From Paralithodes platypus (Eukaryota; Arthropoda; Malacostraca; Decapoda; Lithodidae), in contig CM064480.1 in NCBI GenBank assembly GCA_032716605.1, positions 28,572,129 through 28,636,128 on the forward strand: 64,000 bases of DNA, in the 5' to 3' direction. The translations under genes were made by a program, and so were the position numbers. This document shows, one piece after another, positions 1 to 10,028 of this stretch (position 1 is its first letter; every line of letters starts with the position of its first letter). The notes below the pieces were generated by a model. The model ran no database searches. It worked only from the letters and a program-made list of their open reading frames with translations, and was not told where the DNA came from.

Positions 1-357
1 TCAGAACCTGCCTGTATCTTCCCCTTGATGCCTAGAGAATCCTTGATTGTGCTGCTATTTAAAACCTATCGCTGTCTTATGAAACATTGCACCTCTAACC
101 ATATGAGTTTGTGTGAATAAGAATAACCTATGTTTGTACTCTGTGTTATATTATCCTCTATCACCTTCGTGTTTGTATTCTTGTGTGTTCTCATATTCTC
201 CAGTCAAGTAAGAACGTACCTAATAAGTCAATACAACTCCAGTAAAAACCTGGTATAACAGGACTAACTATTAACACCATATTACTTTGAAAAACATGAT
301 TTATATTTAACAGCATTTATTTCAAAGCAAAATAATCGTCATTGTGAATTGCGTACC

Positions 358-577
358 ACTATAGGTAGCGCCAACGAACTTGACAATAATCTTGATCCCC
401 TGACCTCTCTGGAAATCAAAAGGGTCAAAAGCAAACTGACTGTAAATATCCACACCTATTTCCTGGTGGACTCTTCCCAAATGAAAGAAAAGTCAGCCCG
501 ATTGCGTTCATTCACTTTGAGTTATAAGAAGTTAAGGAGTCAATATTATTGTCAAACTCGCTGGCGCTACTTATAGT
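358..577. mobile_element. MITE-like element with ~37-bp terminal inverted repeats
   Basis: The left end begins ACTATAGGTAGCGCC. The right end is its inverted partner with a few mismatches (GGCGCTACTTATAGT on the plus strand), and the similarity continues inward for about 37 bases (GACAATAAT and its complement). The 220-bp size, non-coding interior and paired ends fit a non-autonomous DNA transposon. No clear target-site duplication is visible, so the superfamily is left open. The short open frame across it is not a gene. Confidence 0.6.
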
Positions 578-702
578 AACATGGTAGTAAATAATTCATA
601 CATTTACACAACAAACTTATATATATTCAGAATAGCTTTATCGTAACTTTATCAGCTTCCATCATTCTTTCTATTTGGGCTCCCTAACATCTTCCTACTG
701 TT

Positions 703-914
703 ACCTCCGCCAAGCATGTTGGATGGACGTTGTATTTTCGTTTCCGTTTGTCTGTCTGTTTGTTGGTTTGTTCGCCCGTAAACATGACATCTCACAAAGT
801 TATAAACCGATCATATCCTGGAACCAAGACCTAGAAGAAAATGTATGCCGATGATATTAATGGTAAAGAAGCAGCCAGCGTAGGTGGAGGTACGTGCCCT
901 ACCGAGTGCCCCTC
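703..914. mobile_element. MITE-like repeat with ACCTCCGCC / GGTGGAGGT ends
   Basis: The segment opens with ACCTCCGCC, followed by a T-rich GTTTGTCTGTCTG tract. It closes with GGTGGAGGT and a tail of the type CCGAGTGCCCCTCT. This layout resembles a repeat widespread in aquatic animal genomes that I know only by pattern. The ends are imperfectly inverted and no duplication of the target can be proved. It is non-coding. Confidence 0.4.
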
Positions 915-1331
915 TATTGTAATATGTGAATCTTAGACTTAGACAACAGGGGATCACAAGGGAAGACACTTAAACAAGATGCCGTCAAGTTCCATCGATT
1001 ACAGATGATTACCTCCACATAATCCTCTTCCCACTGTCAGTACATATAGTCACAAGCAAAGACATTCAGAGAAGATAACATTGCTTTATCAAAATAAAAA
1101 ACTACATTGAGCAATTATCTCACTTTGTTGATGTCCCGCACAATCTCATATTTCAAGTGCTATCGAATCATCAAATTCGAAATCACATAAAAACAGACTA
1201 TATCAAAACCTTAACATCACTTTTTCCATGCCCTGTGCAATCTTTATAACAAGGACAAGCAGCTATCGCCTAATATAGACAAGAAACTACTATGTTAAGC
1301 AAACGCTATCCTCCCTTCCAGTCCTGTAATG

Positions 1332-1546
1332 TACAATTGCGCTAATAAGTGATGTCTCGGCGCCAAGTATGTTTTGATCAATAATTGGTATCAGCAATAT
1401 CTAAGCTTCATTTCTTTATATCAAGTGAAATATACAAACATGTTCCTACACTTACCCACCCTATTCAACATCCGACAGACATGAATACAGCACAGACCAA
1501 GCCAAACGTAATGACCGCTGGGACATGTCTTATTAGCGCGACCGTA
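1332..1546. mobile_element. mariner/Tc1-type MITE, copy A (211 bp, TA target)
   Basis: A 211-bp unit (1334-1544) is flanked by TA on both sides. It has inverted ends of the form CAATTGCGCTAATAAGT and, at the right, ACATGTCTTATTAGCGCG read on the plus strand. The TA duplication and short non-coding body fit a Tc1/mariner MITE. A second copy of exactly the same length lies in inverse orientation at 60376-60586 with TA on both sides. The interior is similar throughout, so the two are one family. Confidence 0.75.
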
Positions 1547-2496
1547 CAATATCACAAGTTTAGATAAGTTGTACCCAAGATATTATATTATATTGAATAT
1601 ATATCTTGGTTGCACCCCCTACTCAAATGAGATTCCTTGACACATACTCCCCTACCCCTACCCCTTCCTTCCTTTTTCGAGACATTATGCAACTAAATTG
1701 ATTGCCCTTCCCTTTCTAGTATGTATGTAATATTATACAGTGTATATCTATGTTATTTATAGGCAGCTGCTTTCAAATCATGCAAACTATAGACTTCCAG
1801 TTACAGAGCACCAGATTTAAGCCAGTTGCCTTCGAATCATGAAAACTAGAGACTGTATCTGGGCGGCGTCATCCCCTCTCTGTGACCAAGACACGCCCCC
1901 ACGGCCGGTGTATCGCAGGCGGCCCGTGGGGAGACTGTGGTAGCAGGTCGGGGGCGCCAGGAACCACCATCCAACACCCACCTCCTTGGCACATACTCCT
2001 GTGTTGTTACCTGTGGGAAGAGGAGTTCATGATTTCGGTCATATTTATAAACCTGAGTACAGTGACAACCTTTGAATTGTCAAACAAAATCATTGCAATC
2101 TTTGATAAATTAAGTTAATCAGAATTAGGATTGAGTTACTTCCTTCTTCCATAGCTTGCTCTGTCTTTCCTTGAGTTGTGGCTACGAAGAGCGCCTGCCA
2201 GTGGAGATGGAATTTCCTGATGCAGGCTCCAGGCGTCAGGAGACTACCCAACCATTTCACCTGTGCCAGGCAGGATGACTAAGATGGTCAGTTTCCTCTT
2301 TCCTGATGCCTCTCTTAATCTTGGATATAATACTGGCTTGCCTCTCTTCCCTGTATTTATACGTACCCACAGTCTATGTATGGAAGCTCCAAAAGGAAAT
2401 TAATTTTCGACAAAGCTCCTTACCTTCCCTTACCCTTCACAGGGGATGCTGCTTGCATCCCCAATACTGAAACCCTATCCCTAGACTGAGCCTTAT
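1547..2496. other. non-coding interval
   Basis: No supported gene. It contains a TA-rich inverted stretch near 1578-1608 and a short GC-richer tract near 1865-2010, whose open frame has no recognisable domain. Confidence 0.5.
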
Positions 2497-2904
2497 TTAA
2501 CCCATTGAGCACCAGCTGATATATAATATATTATATACATCGAGGGACCAGCAGGTTGTCATTTTTTTTTTCCTGAAAACACATGGGATGGGTTAGTAAT
2601 GAAGAAAAAAACACAAAAAACATTCACCCGAGTCATTTAGGGGTCCTGCGGGGCGGAGGAAAGTCGTAATTACATACATACATACATATATACATAAAAT
2701 GTTAAGACTGAGTGCTGCACACATACGTGCAGTTTCAGTCTCTTGGCCTAATGGCGGCATTCCAGGCAACCCTGTTAAGGGCTACTTCACTTGTCAAGTT
2801 TTTTAATTTGAGATCGGCACGTATAGTCCGATCCCAAGTCTTCCTCGGTCCACCAGGGAAATGGGTAGACGCATAACGTGCGTCGCTGGTACTCAAGGGG
2901 TTAA
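2497..2904. mobile_element. TTAA-bounded MITE (400 bp), GACGC-palindrome family
   Basis: The target TTAA is present on both sides (2497-2500 and 2901-2904). The inner ends are CCCATTGAGCACCAGC and, inverted, CCCCTTGAGTACCAGC. Near the right end lies the palindromic block GACGCATAACGTGCGTC, which recurs with changes at 34144-34207. TTAA duplication is the hallmark of piggyBac-type (and Kolobok) transposition. The body codes for no transposase, so the element would depend on one supplied in trans. Confidence 0.7.
2735..2860 (-). pseudogene. LINE C-terminal tail relic
   Basis: On the minus strand a short frame reads like the tail of a LINE reverse transcriptase protein (pattern RKTWDxTIRADL followed by ALNRxAW). 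It lies inside the TTAA element, so it may be captured material. The match is by eye and short; this is a weak call. Confidence 0.3.
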
Positions 2905-3067
2905 CGCCTTTTCCTCCAAATAGATGGATTAATCGGGTGCAGGTCTCAAGATTCAAGATGTCTCACTACATGACCACTTCGATACGAAAGTATGAAAACA
3001 AATTTGTAAGGGAACCAAATTTTCCTAACACAACTTATCCAAATTTAGGATAAGTTCGGTTGCATCC

Positions 3068-3142
3068 TTTCTATCCCACATCGAGTTTGCTCTCATTCAA
3101 CCTGTCCTAAAAAAGGGTGACTGCTCTCAACCTTCCTACTAC
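3068..3142 (+). pseudogene. LINE reverse transcriptase fragment, cut by the Penelope-like element
   Basis: Twenty-five codons read as the start of an RT domain, with ALIQPVLKKGD followed by QPSYY. The same block (IHPVPKxGxSSDPSNYRP) occurs in the LINE on the minus strand near 50600. The frame runs straight into the TA/T tract that bounds the Penelope-like element. The rest of this LINE is not found after the element. Confidence 0.45.
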
Positions 3143-3143
3143 A

Positions 3144-3183
<40 letters not shown>

Positions 3184-3192
3184 TTTTTTTTC

Positions 3193-4049
3193 TTTAATAC
3201 ATACGAGGTTGAAAGAAATGGCAATTTCTGCGTTGGAAATTTTATTATTCAAAGTTTCCAGGTCTCTGATGAGTTTTCGCTGGGTGGCAGGAAGTAGATG
3301 AATGAGATGAGCAAAATTCATGGTGGTACAGGGTTACATTAATGTGCATGATGATACAGGATATACGACGCGTTTCACTGGACAACCAGCATTATCAAGT
3401 AAGGATAGAATGATATAAAAGGTAAACAGGAAGGGTATATATAGAGGGTGGAGGATCAGAGGAGGCGAAAATCAGGGGGCAAAAGTCTGCTATTGGTGGA
3501 GGGGTATTCTAGGAGTGACAAAGGGAGAACCGCTTCACGCAGGCGCACTGGATGCGGGAAGGTGGTGGTCGGTTGGTGGGGTCAAAGCTGATTGGCTGCG
3601 TGTCGAGGGGCGTGGCCTAAGTTGCGCAGTACGTGTGGCGCCGGCAGAAGACGAAGCTGAAGGAGGTAGCGCGGGGGCTGCGTCAAGGGCACCGGGGGGC
3701 GAGGGGGGCGTTAGGCCCTGTAGGATAGTGCCTTTTGGCAGAAGGAAGGATCTGAATGTTCAGAGTTTGGTTGTTGATGTTAGGATGTAAGGCTTGGATA
3801 TATAACGCTTCGAGTATAGGTAATTTCCTTGGGTCACTTTCTTTATCGAGTATGGTGGTGTGTTTCTCTAACTCGTTGCATGTGAGGTGGGGTCGGTTAG
3901 GGGTGAGATAGTGGTCTTTGATGGCTCCAGCCTGAAGGTGAAGAGTTAACCGACGTGAAAGACGAGTCTGCGTCATGCCAATATAGGAATGAGGTCAATT
4001 GTCCTCATAATTACAGGTATGTTGGTAAATGACGTGATCGTCAGTCATC
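3193..4049 (-). pseudogene. inverted partial Penelope copy (GIY-YIG part and 3' end)
   Basis: Read on the minus strand, this segment repeats the linker, the nuclease core (YIGMTQTRLSRRL) and the glutamate-containing block (PILEALYIQ), then the 3' untranslated region. A few substitutions separate it from the plus-strand copy. One creates a stop between the cysteine pair and the YIG motif, so this half is non-functional as a protein. Confidence 0.8.
3367..3398 (-). ncRNA. hammerhead-like motif, inverted copy
   Basis: This is the same block as at 5665-5696, on the opposite strand within the inverted arm. It shows TTGATAA, a CTGG/CCAG stem and GAAACGCGTC in order. Confidence 0.35.
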
Positions 4050-5446
4050 GGTCATCGAACAACAACCACACAATCGCCTCCCTCGACGTAGAAAGCCTGT
4101 TCACCAACGTGCCAGTGGATAGGACCATTGACATGATTCTACGTCGAATTTACCATTGCCCTGATACACCAACACTGGACATCCCGGAGAAGGCCCTGAA
4201 AACACTACTGGAGCTATGTACCAAGGAGGCCCCCTTCCTTTGCCCCCGGGGCAACATGTACAAGCAGATAGACGGTGTGGCGATGGGCAGCCCCCTAGTA
4301 GTTCTTTTTGCGAACTTTTTTATGGGTACCATCGAGGAAGAGCTCCTAGCTGCCAAACGACCCGCCGTCTACTGTAGATACGTGGATGACATCTTCGTGC
4401 AAATCAAGGACCTCCACGAACTACAGGAACTCCAGCGTCGCTTCATGACCTCCTCCGGACTTAACTTCACCTTTGAAAAATCAAACAATGGACAACTCCC
4501 CTTCCTCGACATCCTCGTAGCTCTGAACGACCATGGGTTCAAAACCACCGTCTACATTAAACCAACTAACACAGGACAATGCCTCAACGGCGATAGTGAA
4601 TGCCCCCGCCGTTATCTTCTATCCTCCATCTCCGCTTATGTAAGGAGAGCCCTCACGCACTGCTCTACCTGGACCGACACCCACCAGGAACTAGAAAGAC
4701 TATCCCAAGTTTTAGTGAATAACGGATACTCCAACTCCGACATCTCCAGCACCATCAACCACCATCTTGAAAAATGGTACACCCAAAGCCCTCCCAACAT
4801 TGACCCCCCCAATGAAATTAAGATCTTCTACCGCAATTTTATGTCCTCTGAACACAAAAATGACGAGGCCGTCTTAAAAGAAAGAATCTCCAAGCATGTC
4901 CACCCAACCAACCTGGAAAACAAAATCAAATTAATAATTTATTACAAATCCCCCAAGACCTCCAACCTCGTTCTCCGCAACAAACCAGCTTCCACCAAGA
5001 TAAAGAGCCCGATGACCGACGATCACGTCATTTACCAACATACCTGTAATTATGAGGACTGTGGACCTCATTCCTATATTGGCATGACGCAGACTCGTCT
5101 TTCACGTCGGTTAACTCTTCACCTTCAGGCTGGAGCCATCAAAGACCACTATCTCACCCCTAACCACCCCCGCCTCACACGCAACGAGTTAGAGAAACAC
5201 ACCACCATACTCGATAAAGAAAGTGACCCAAGGAGATTACCTATACTCGAAGCGTTATATATCCAAGCCTTACATCCTAACATCAACAACCAAACTCTGG
5301 ACCTTCAGATCCTTCCTTCTGCCAAAAGGCACTATCCTACAGGACCTAACGCGCCCCCCTCGCCCCCCGGTGCCCTTGACGCAGCCCCCCGCGCTACCTC
5401 CTTCAGCTTCGTCTTCTGCCGGCGCCACACGTACTACGCAACTTAG
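4049..5446 (+). CDS. Penelope-like reverse transcriptase with GIY-YIG endonuclease (5'-truncated)
   Basis: The product would copy element RNA into DNA, and the C-terminal nuclease would nick the target. Visible RT blocks in order are SLDVESLFTNVPV (motif A), AMGSPLVVLFANFF (motif B), the catalytic YCRYVDDIFV (motif C) and FLDILV. A linker then carries a cysteine pair (CNYEDC). The nuclease follows with SYIGMTQTRLSRRL, a histidine helix and PILEALYIQ, whose glutamate is the likely metal ligand. The N-terminal part of the RT is missing because the element is truncated, so the first in-frame methionine at 3989 lies in the inverted arm and is not a true start. The frame is uninterrupted to the stop. 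Confidence 0.85.
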   Translation, partial: RSSNNNHTIASLDVESLFTNVPVDRTIDMILRRIYHCPDTPTLDIPEKALKTLLELCTKEAPFLCPRGNMYKQIDGVAMGSPLVVLFANFFMGTIEEELLAAKRPAVYCRYVDDIFVQIKDLHELQELQRRFMTSSGLNFTFEKSNNGQLPFLDILVALNDHGFKTTVYIKPTNTGQCLNGDSECPRRYLLSSISAYVRRALTHCSTWTDTHQELERLSQVLVNNGYSNSDISSTINHHLEKWYTQSPPNIDPPNEIKIFYRNFMSSEHKNDEAVLKERISKHVHPTNLENKIKLIIYYKSPKTSNLVLRNKPASTKIKSPMTDDHVIYQHTCNYEDCGPHSYIGMTQTRLSRRLTLHLQAGAIKDHYLTPNHPRLTRNELEKHTTILDKESDPRRLPILEALYIQALHPNINNQTLDLQILPSAKRHYPTGPNAPPSPPGALDAAPRATSFSFVFCRRHTYYAT

Positions 5447-5664
5447 GCCACGCCCCTCGACACGCAGCCAATCAGCTTTGACCCCGCCAACCGACCACCA
5501 CCTTCCCGCATCCAGTGCGCCTGCGTGAAGCGGTTCTCCCTTTTGCACTCCTAGAATACCCCTCCACCAATAGCAGACTTTTGCCCCCTGATTTTCGCCT
5601 CCTCTGATCCTCCACCCTCTATATATACCCTTCCTGTTTACCTTTTATATCATTCTATCTTTAC

Positions 5665-5696
5665 TTGATAATGCTGGTTGTCCAGTGAAACGCGTC
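5665..5696 (+). ncRNA. hammerhead-ribozyme-like motif in the Penelope 3' region
   Basis: Penelope-like elements are known to carry small hammerhead ribozymes in their terminal regions. Here TTGATAA stands where the core CTGATGA is expected. It is followed by a CTGG-TTGT-CCAG hairpin (stem II), GAAA, and CGCGTC ending at the expected cleavage triplet. Two core positions differ from consensus, so this copy may be inactive or a relic. Confidence 0.4.
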
Positions 5697-5871
5697 GTAT
5701 ATCCTGTATCATCATGTACATTAATGTAACCCTGTACCACCATGAATTTTGCTCATCTCATTCATCTACTTCCTGCCACCCAGCGAAAACTCATCAGAGA
5801 CCTGGAAACTTTGAATAATAAAATTTCCAACGCAGAAATTGCCATTTCTTTCAACCTCGTATGTATTAAAG

Positions 5872-5926
<55 letters not shown>

Positions 5927-5927
<1 letters not shown>

Positions 5928-6371
5928 GTTACGATTTGGTTGACTGAGTTAGGTAAGTTTTATTGGGTTTTGTTAATAAGTTTAGTAGCCTATTGGGTAA
6001 TGAAGTAGTAAACTAGCATCCAATTTATAGAAAATGGTCATGAAAAGACAAAGGTTTTATGAAAAAAAGGGACAAAAGGCAAAGTTGGCTGTATTGAGTG
6101 TCCCCTCTATAAAAAATTTAAATATGAGCCAAATTCAAGGTAGGGTACGGAGCGTGTAGACCAAAAGTGCCTCAGCAATGCACAAGGTGGCTGAATAGTA
6201 ATAAGAAACACACTTTTACTATGTTCTACTACGCATAATATACCTGCATAGTTGCTCATGACTGAACATAGCCAGAGTTTTGTGTAACCCAAGTACAAAG
6301 TAAAACAACGCTGTACAGTAAAAGTTGCCCATGAACCGAACAACTATCAACACTTTACTAATGAACAGTAA
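5927..6371. other. non-coding interval
   Basis: AT-rich sequence with no gene, RNA or repeat that I can support. Confidence 0.5.
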
Positions 6372-6578
6372 TTAACCCTATCAGAATACGAGAAATATTT
6401 TTCACTTTATTCTGGCTCTTATTGAAGGATTTTAGTAAGCTTATAATTGATCTGTGAGAGTCAAAGGGGTAATTTGGGAACAAGTTTTCCTCTTGAATGC
6501 TAGAGGTCCTTCCAAAGCTACATAAAATAATATATTGATAAGCAGAATCCAATGAGAATGATAATAGTGAAGGGTTAA
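6372..6578. mobile_element. TTAA-bounded MITE (199 bp), short family
   Basis: TTAA flanks both sides, and the inner edges are CCCTATCAG and GTGAAGGG. The interior is distantly similar to the TTAA element at 26535-26740: both contain TATTCTGG, a TAAGCTTA block and a CCTTCC-AAGCTACA-AAAAT block in the same order. The terminal repeats are weak here. Confidence 0.5.
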
Positions 6579-6773
6579 ATCAATATGTGAACCATTGCGT
6601 GTTACCTGTGAATGAGAAGGTAGCTGTTGAGTGAGATGTGAGAGCGTCTACAGCCGAGCTAGAGGGATCATAGTTACCAACCCTTAGCTCATATCCGCTA
6701 CCACCATCACCTACACTGTCAAATTGTAGATCACGTTAAATATATACAGTCGTGCAGTATTCACAATCTACCA

Positions 6774-6795
6774 CTAGCTCTAGCTCTAGCTCTAG

Positions 6796-6847
<52 letters not shown>
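6774..6847. repeat. microsatellite (AGCTCT)n then (TC)n
   Basis: Four or more AGCTCT units grade into an uninterrupted TC run. Confidence 0.95.
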
Positions 6848-6851
<4 letters not shown>

Positions 6852-7048
6852 GATTATCACACATTGTTACCCAAACCAACAAAATGTATAGCTAAGGGGC
6901 ACTAAGCATCTTTAAATGCAACCATCGTTTGTGGTAACCGGGGAGACTGAAGGATGCCAGCTCTCGACTGTCTCGCGTGGGTTATCATCATTTATGACCT
7001 TGTGTGGTGCATCTGTATTTTAGTTTGGTCACCCTCATTTAAAGGTAT

Positions 7049-7121
7049 TTAAACACACACACACACATACACACACACACACGCACACACACACACACAC
7101 CCACACACATACACACACAGG
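7049..7121. repeat. microsatellite (CA)n, interrupted
   Basis: CA dinucleotides with occasional TA, CG and CC interruptions. Confidence 0.95.
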
Positions 7122-7363
7122 TAGAGAGGTTATCGTCCCATCTCAGCTATATTTTACGTGTACAAAATTATAATGGTATTGTGATGTGTGTTTATATATC
7201 AAACTTTCAGACCTAGGCTCTCTTTCGTCTGTAGATATAATGAGCAAAGGACAACTAATTCAGGTGATCAGTCACCTGACGGGCACTGGAAATCTACCCG
7301 TCACCACCATTCTTCCTATAGAATGCCATCAATGTTACATTAGACGTCAGATTGTCCGTATTC

Positions 7364-7694
7364 ATTACATTACAACTCCTTAATTTGATTCAAGCATTAA
7401 GTAGCACAGGCTTTGTATACACACCATCAGCCACAATTGGTACTGTTGCCCACTGTATTAATTTACTTGTGTGGATACTCAATAAGCCACATATAACAAC
7501 TTGTTAGCAATAGCAAACGTATTTTTAAGGCATGTCTGTGGGATTATGATCAAGTAAGCCCACTCAAATTTGGCGTCACTAGTTGACTTTCAATAATATC
7601 TCCCCCAGATATACCGGAAAACGAACCCAAGTCAGTAGGCTTACAAAGCCTGCGTTACTTAATGCTTGAATCAAATAAAGGAGTTGTAATGTAA
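7364..7694. mobile_element. foldback element with ~55-bp inverted ends
   Basis: The left arm (about 7364-7418) and right arm (about 7640-7694) are inverted copies with ATTACAACTCC at the outer edge and TTGATTCAAGCATTAAGTA inside. They enclose about 220 bases without coding potential. It looks like a non-autonomous DNA element. I could not identify a target duplication. Confidence 0.6.
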
Positions 7695-7799
7695 CTCCAA
7701 ATAGCTCATTCATTAATGGTTGTCCACTTGCGTCATCTGGGGCTTAGTGGGAGTGACCGGAAGTATGATAGTGCTATGTCCTTCCTTACTATCTATCAA

Positions 7800-7908
<109 letters not shown>

Positions 7909-7950
7909 GTTAAAACTATTTATATTGTTTTATCATATATACATATAAAC

Positions 7951-8024
7951 TGTCTTGATAGCGTAATGGTTAGTGCGTTGGATTTTGGTGTGCGTATCCT
8001 AGGTTCGAATCATGGGAGTACCAC
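7951..8024 (+). pseudogene. tRNA-like sequence (SINE head or tRNA pseudogene)
   Basis: An A-box-like TAGCGTAATGG is followed at normal spacing by a B box GGTTCGAATCA, and the unit ends near ACCA. The acceptor ends do not pair well. It is therefore best called a tRNA-derived SINE head or decayed tRNA rather than a working gene. Confidence 0.5.
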
Positions 8025-8189
8025 ATGCATTTATTGATTTCATTAATTAGGTTTATTTGTAAGTCAATTGGTGGATAGGTGATATAACAAAATATTTTAA
8101 CTTTGCAAGCAAGATCTCTCGAGCATATTAATTGCGCTAGTGTTGATAATATATAGCATATCAATTCTTAGGCTAACGATATTTACCCT

Positions 8190-8345
8190 AAAAGTGTGAT
8201 AGAGAGCTGTATTGACAATGACATGCTGCATAAAAGCTCTCAAATAATAATACAAGCTATTTTATTTGTCTATAGTTATAATAGAGAGCTGTATTGTCGA
8301 TGGTAATATAGGGCTCTTAAATAATGATACAAGCTATATATTGGT
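8190..8345. repeat. degenerate tandem duplication (~80 bp)
   Basis: Two diverged units share ATAGAGAGCTGTATTG and CTCTCAAATAAT or CTCTTAAATAAT, then TACAAGCTAT. A third trace lies near 8425. Confidence 0.6.
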
Positions 8346-9233
8346 AAAGTTGTAACAAAGTGGTATATTGGTGATGATAGTCATATGGAGCAGCAACATA
8401 AACAGACAAGTTATATTTACCTAAAGTTGTGGTAGAGAGCTGTGGTTGTGGTGGTGATGTGCTTAGTAGAATGTTGATGTGTAATATCAACCCGCAGAGT
8501 ATTGTTCACGGACCGGGTTAGTGCTGACATCTGATCCAGTCCTGAAATGTTCACAACAGCTATATACAGTAGTTTCAATACTTACCACTTATAACTATAC
8601 ATACATTGGTATATGGGCATAGTTTAAGTCAACTTCTGGAACACCTGTCATTTAATATAAAACTTTAATATCTCGTTTGGGTTCTCAACAGGTTCAAATG
8701 GGTGCATACCTCGTTGTGTACACAACTGTAGTCATCCTCTTTAAATTGTGTTTTACCTCATTAATTTTAACTTTGAATATACTGTATATCTTATATATCT
8801 TGTGTGTCCATTATAGGTTTGACTCCTGTAAGGAGATAAAGAAAACCTAATATTTAGTAGTGGCCCCGTAATCATTGACGAACATGCCTATTACATAAGG
8901 CATCCTCTTCAAACACTAATCCGCCGTAGTTTGAATCTACCGCGCAGAGCATTTAAAATCTGAGGAGCCTTCATCATGAGCGCACGCGACCTCACTCATG
9001 GCTTCAGTCATTATGAATTGGGTTCTCACTACGAAAAAACTTCGTAAAAAATAAAAAACAAAAAGAAAATAAGAATAACTATCCAATAAGCTTTCCATCA
9101 TATCGTGGATGTACTTGTGTGGATCTTTGACCAGACGCTGATTCAGGCGTCATTCTTCCTTCACTGACATATCAAGTAAACCAAAATCCTTAATACATCA
9201 ACGAATGGGAAGGGGATGGTCGGGAGGGCCCCA

Positions 9234-9342
9234 GTCGTCAATGATTACGGGGCCACTACTAAATATTAGGTTTTCTTTATCTCCTTACAGGAGTCAAACC
9301 TATAATTTATTAGTGGCCCCTCCATCATTGACGAACATGCCT
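9234..9342 (-). repeat. DIRS internal complementary region, copy 1
   Basis: The block contains both outer ends of the element joined back to back: the GGGGCCACTACTAAATATT type and the TTATTAGTGGCCCC type. The ~30-nt CTCCTTACAGGAG hairpin lies between them. In DIRS replication models this region templates joining of the ends into a circle. Confidence 0.85.
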
Positions 9343-10028
9343 GATTTCTAAGACTGGAGGGGGACATTCGTAATCATATCATAACTCTAGAAAAGCAGAT
9401 AATCAAACAACCACATAGTATTCTTACTTTTGTAAAAAAGAGATATTCGGGTGCATAAACTTTATACAGCCTAAATCTTCAAAAAGGGGTACAAGCAGGA
9501 GCGTGCTTCAAAGAAGCCTGCTTGAAAAAGGGTTAACTCTGAGACTCTGTGCACAGATCTGCTAGTTAAGAAGGCACCCCCCTTAAAGTAAGTGGTGAAA
9601 ACTAAAAACTTATAAGTTTACATGTGCACATATAAACCCCATTAACTAGTGGATATATTCCTAAAAATATAGCCAAACATAAAAGAATTCTTGTAAATTC
9701 GTAGAAGTACTGAACTCGAGCACTTATGCAGAAGTAATTACTGCAAAAGTAAAAGTCGTAGTTGCCACTACCGAAAATCTATTGCTTCACAGCCAAAGCT
9801 ACTTACAACAAGAATTGTCGTAACACTACTATTGGCCTTTAGCACAATTTCCTGCAATGAATACTACAGAGAAATTTTATAATACAATGCCTACAACCAG
9901 TATCACAGCTCGTATGTTCCGAACACATACTCCGGAGGGGTCTAGGGTGTCCTATGTCACACTGACTGCACCCTCCCCCCCCCCCCCCTTTTTCTTGAAA
10001 TTAAACAAAACGTGACTAAAAGGGCCAC

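Larger units (their letters stand above)
3143..5926 (+). mobile_element. Penelope-like retroelement with inverted 3' copy, head to head
   Basis: The plus-strand body (4049 to about 5875) carries a reverse transcriptase and a GIY-YIG nuclease, 5'-truncated just before RT motif A. Upstream, 3193-4049 is an inverted copy of its last ~850 bases (linker, GIY-YIG, 3' untranslated part), so two 3' ends face outward. Both ends run into AT or T tracts (3143-3192 and 5875-5926). Penelope-like elements are known for direct or inverted partial copies (pseudo-LTRs), and that fits here. Target-site duplication cannot be resolved because of the TA repeats. Confidence 0.85.

Noticed and set aside
1882..2118. 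78-codon frame near a GC-richer tract
   Set aside because: No domain, no homologous feature elsewhere in the window, and composition suggests chance.
3515..3790. Glycine-rich frame at the left of the Penelope unit
   Set aside because: It is the antisense of the inverted Penelope 3' region.
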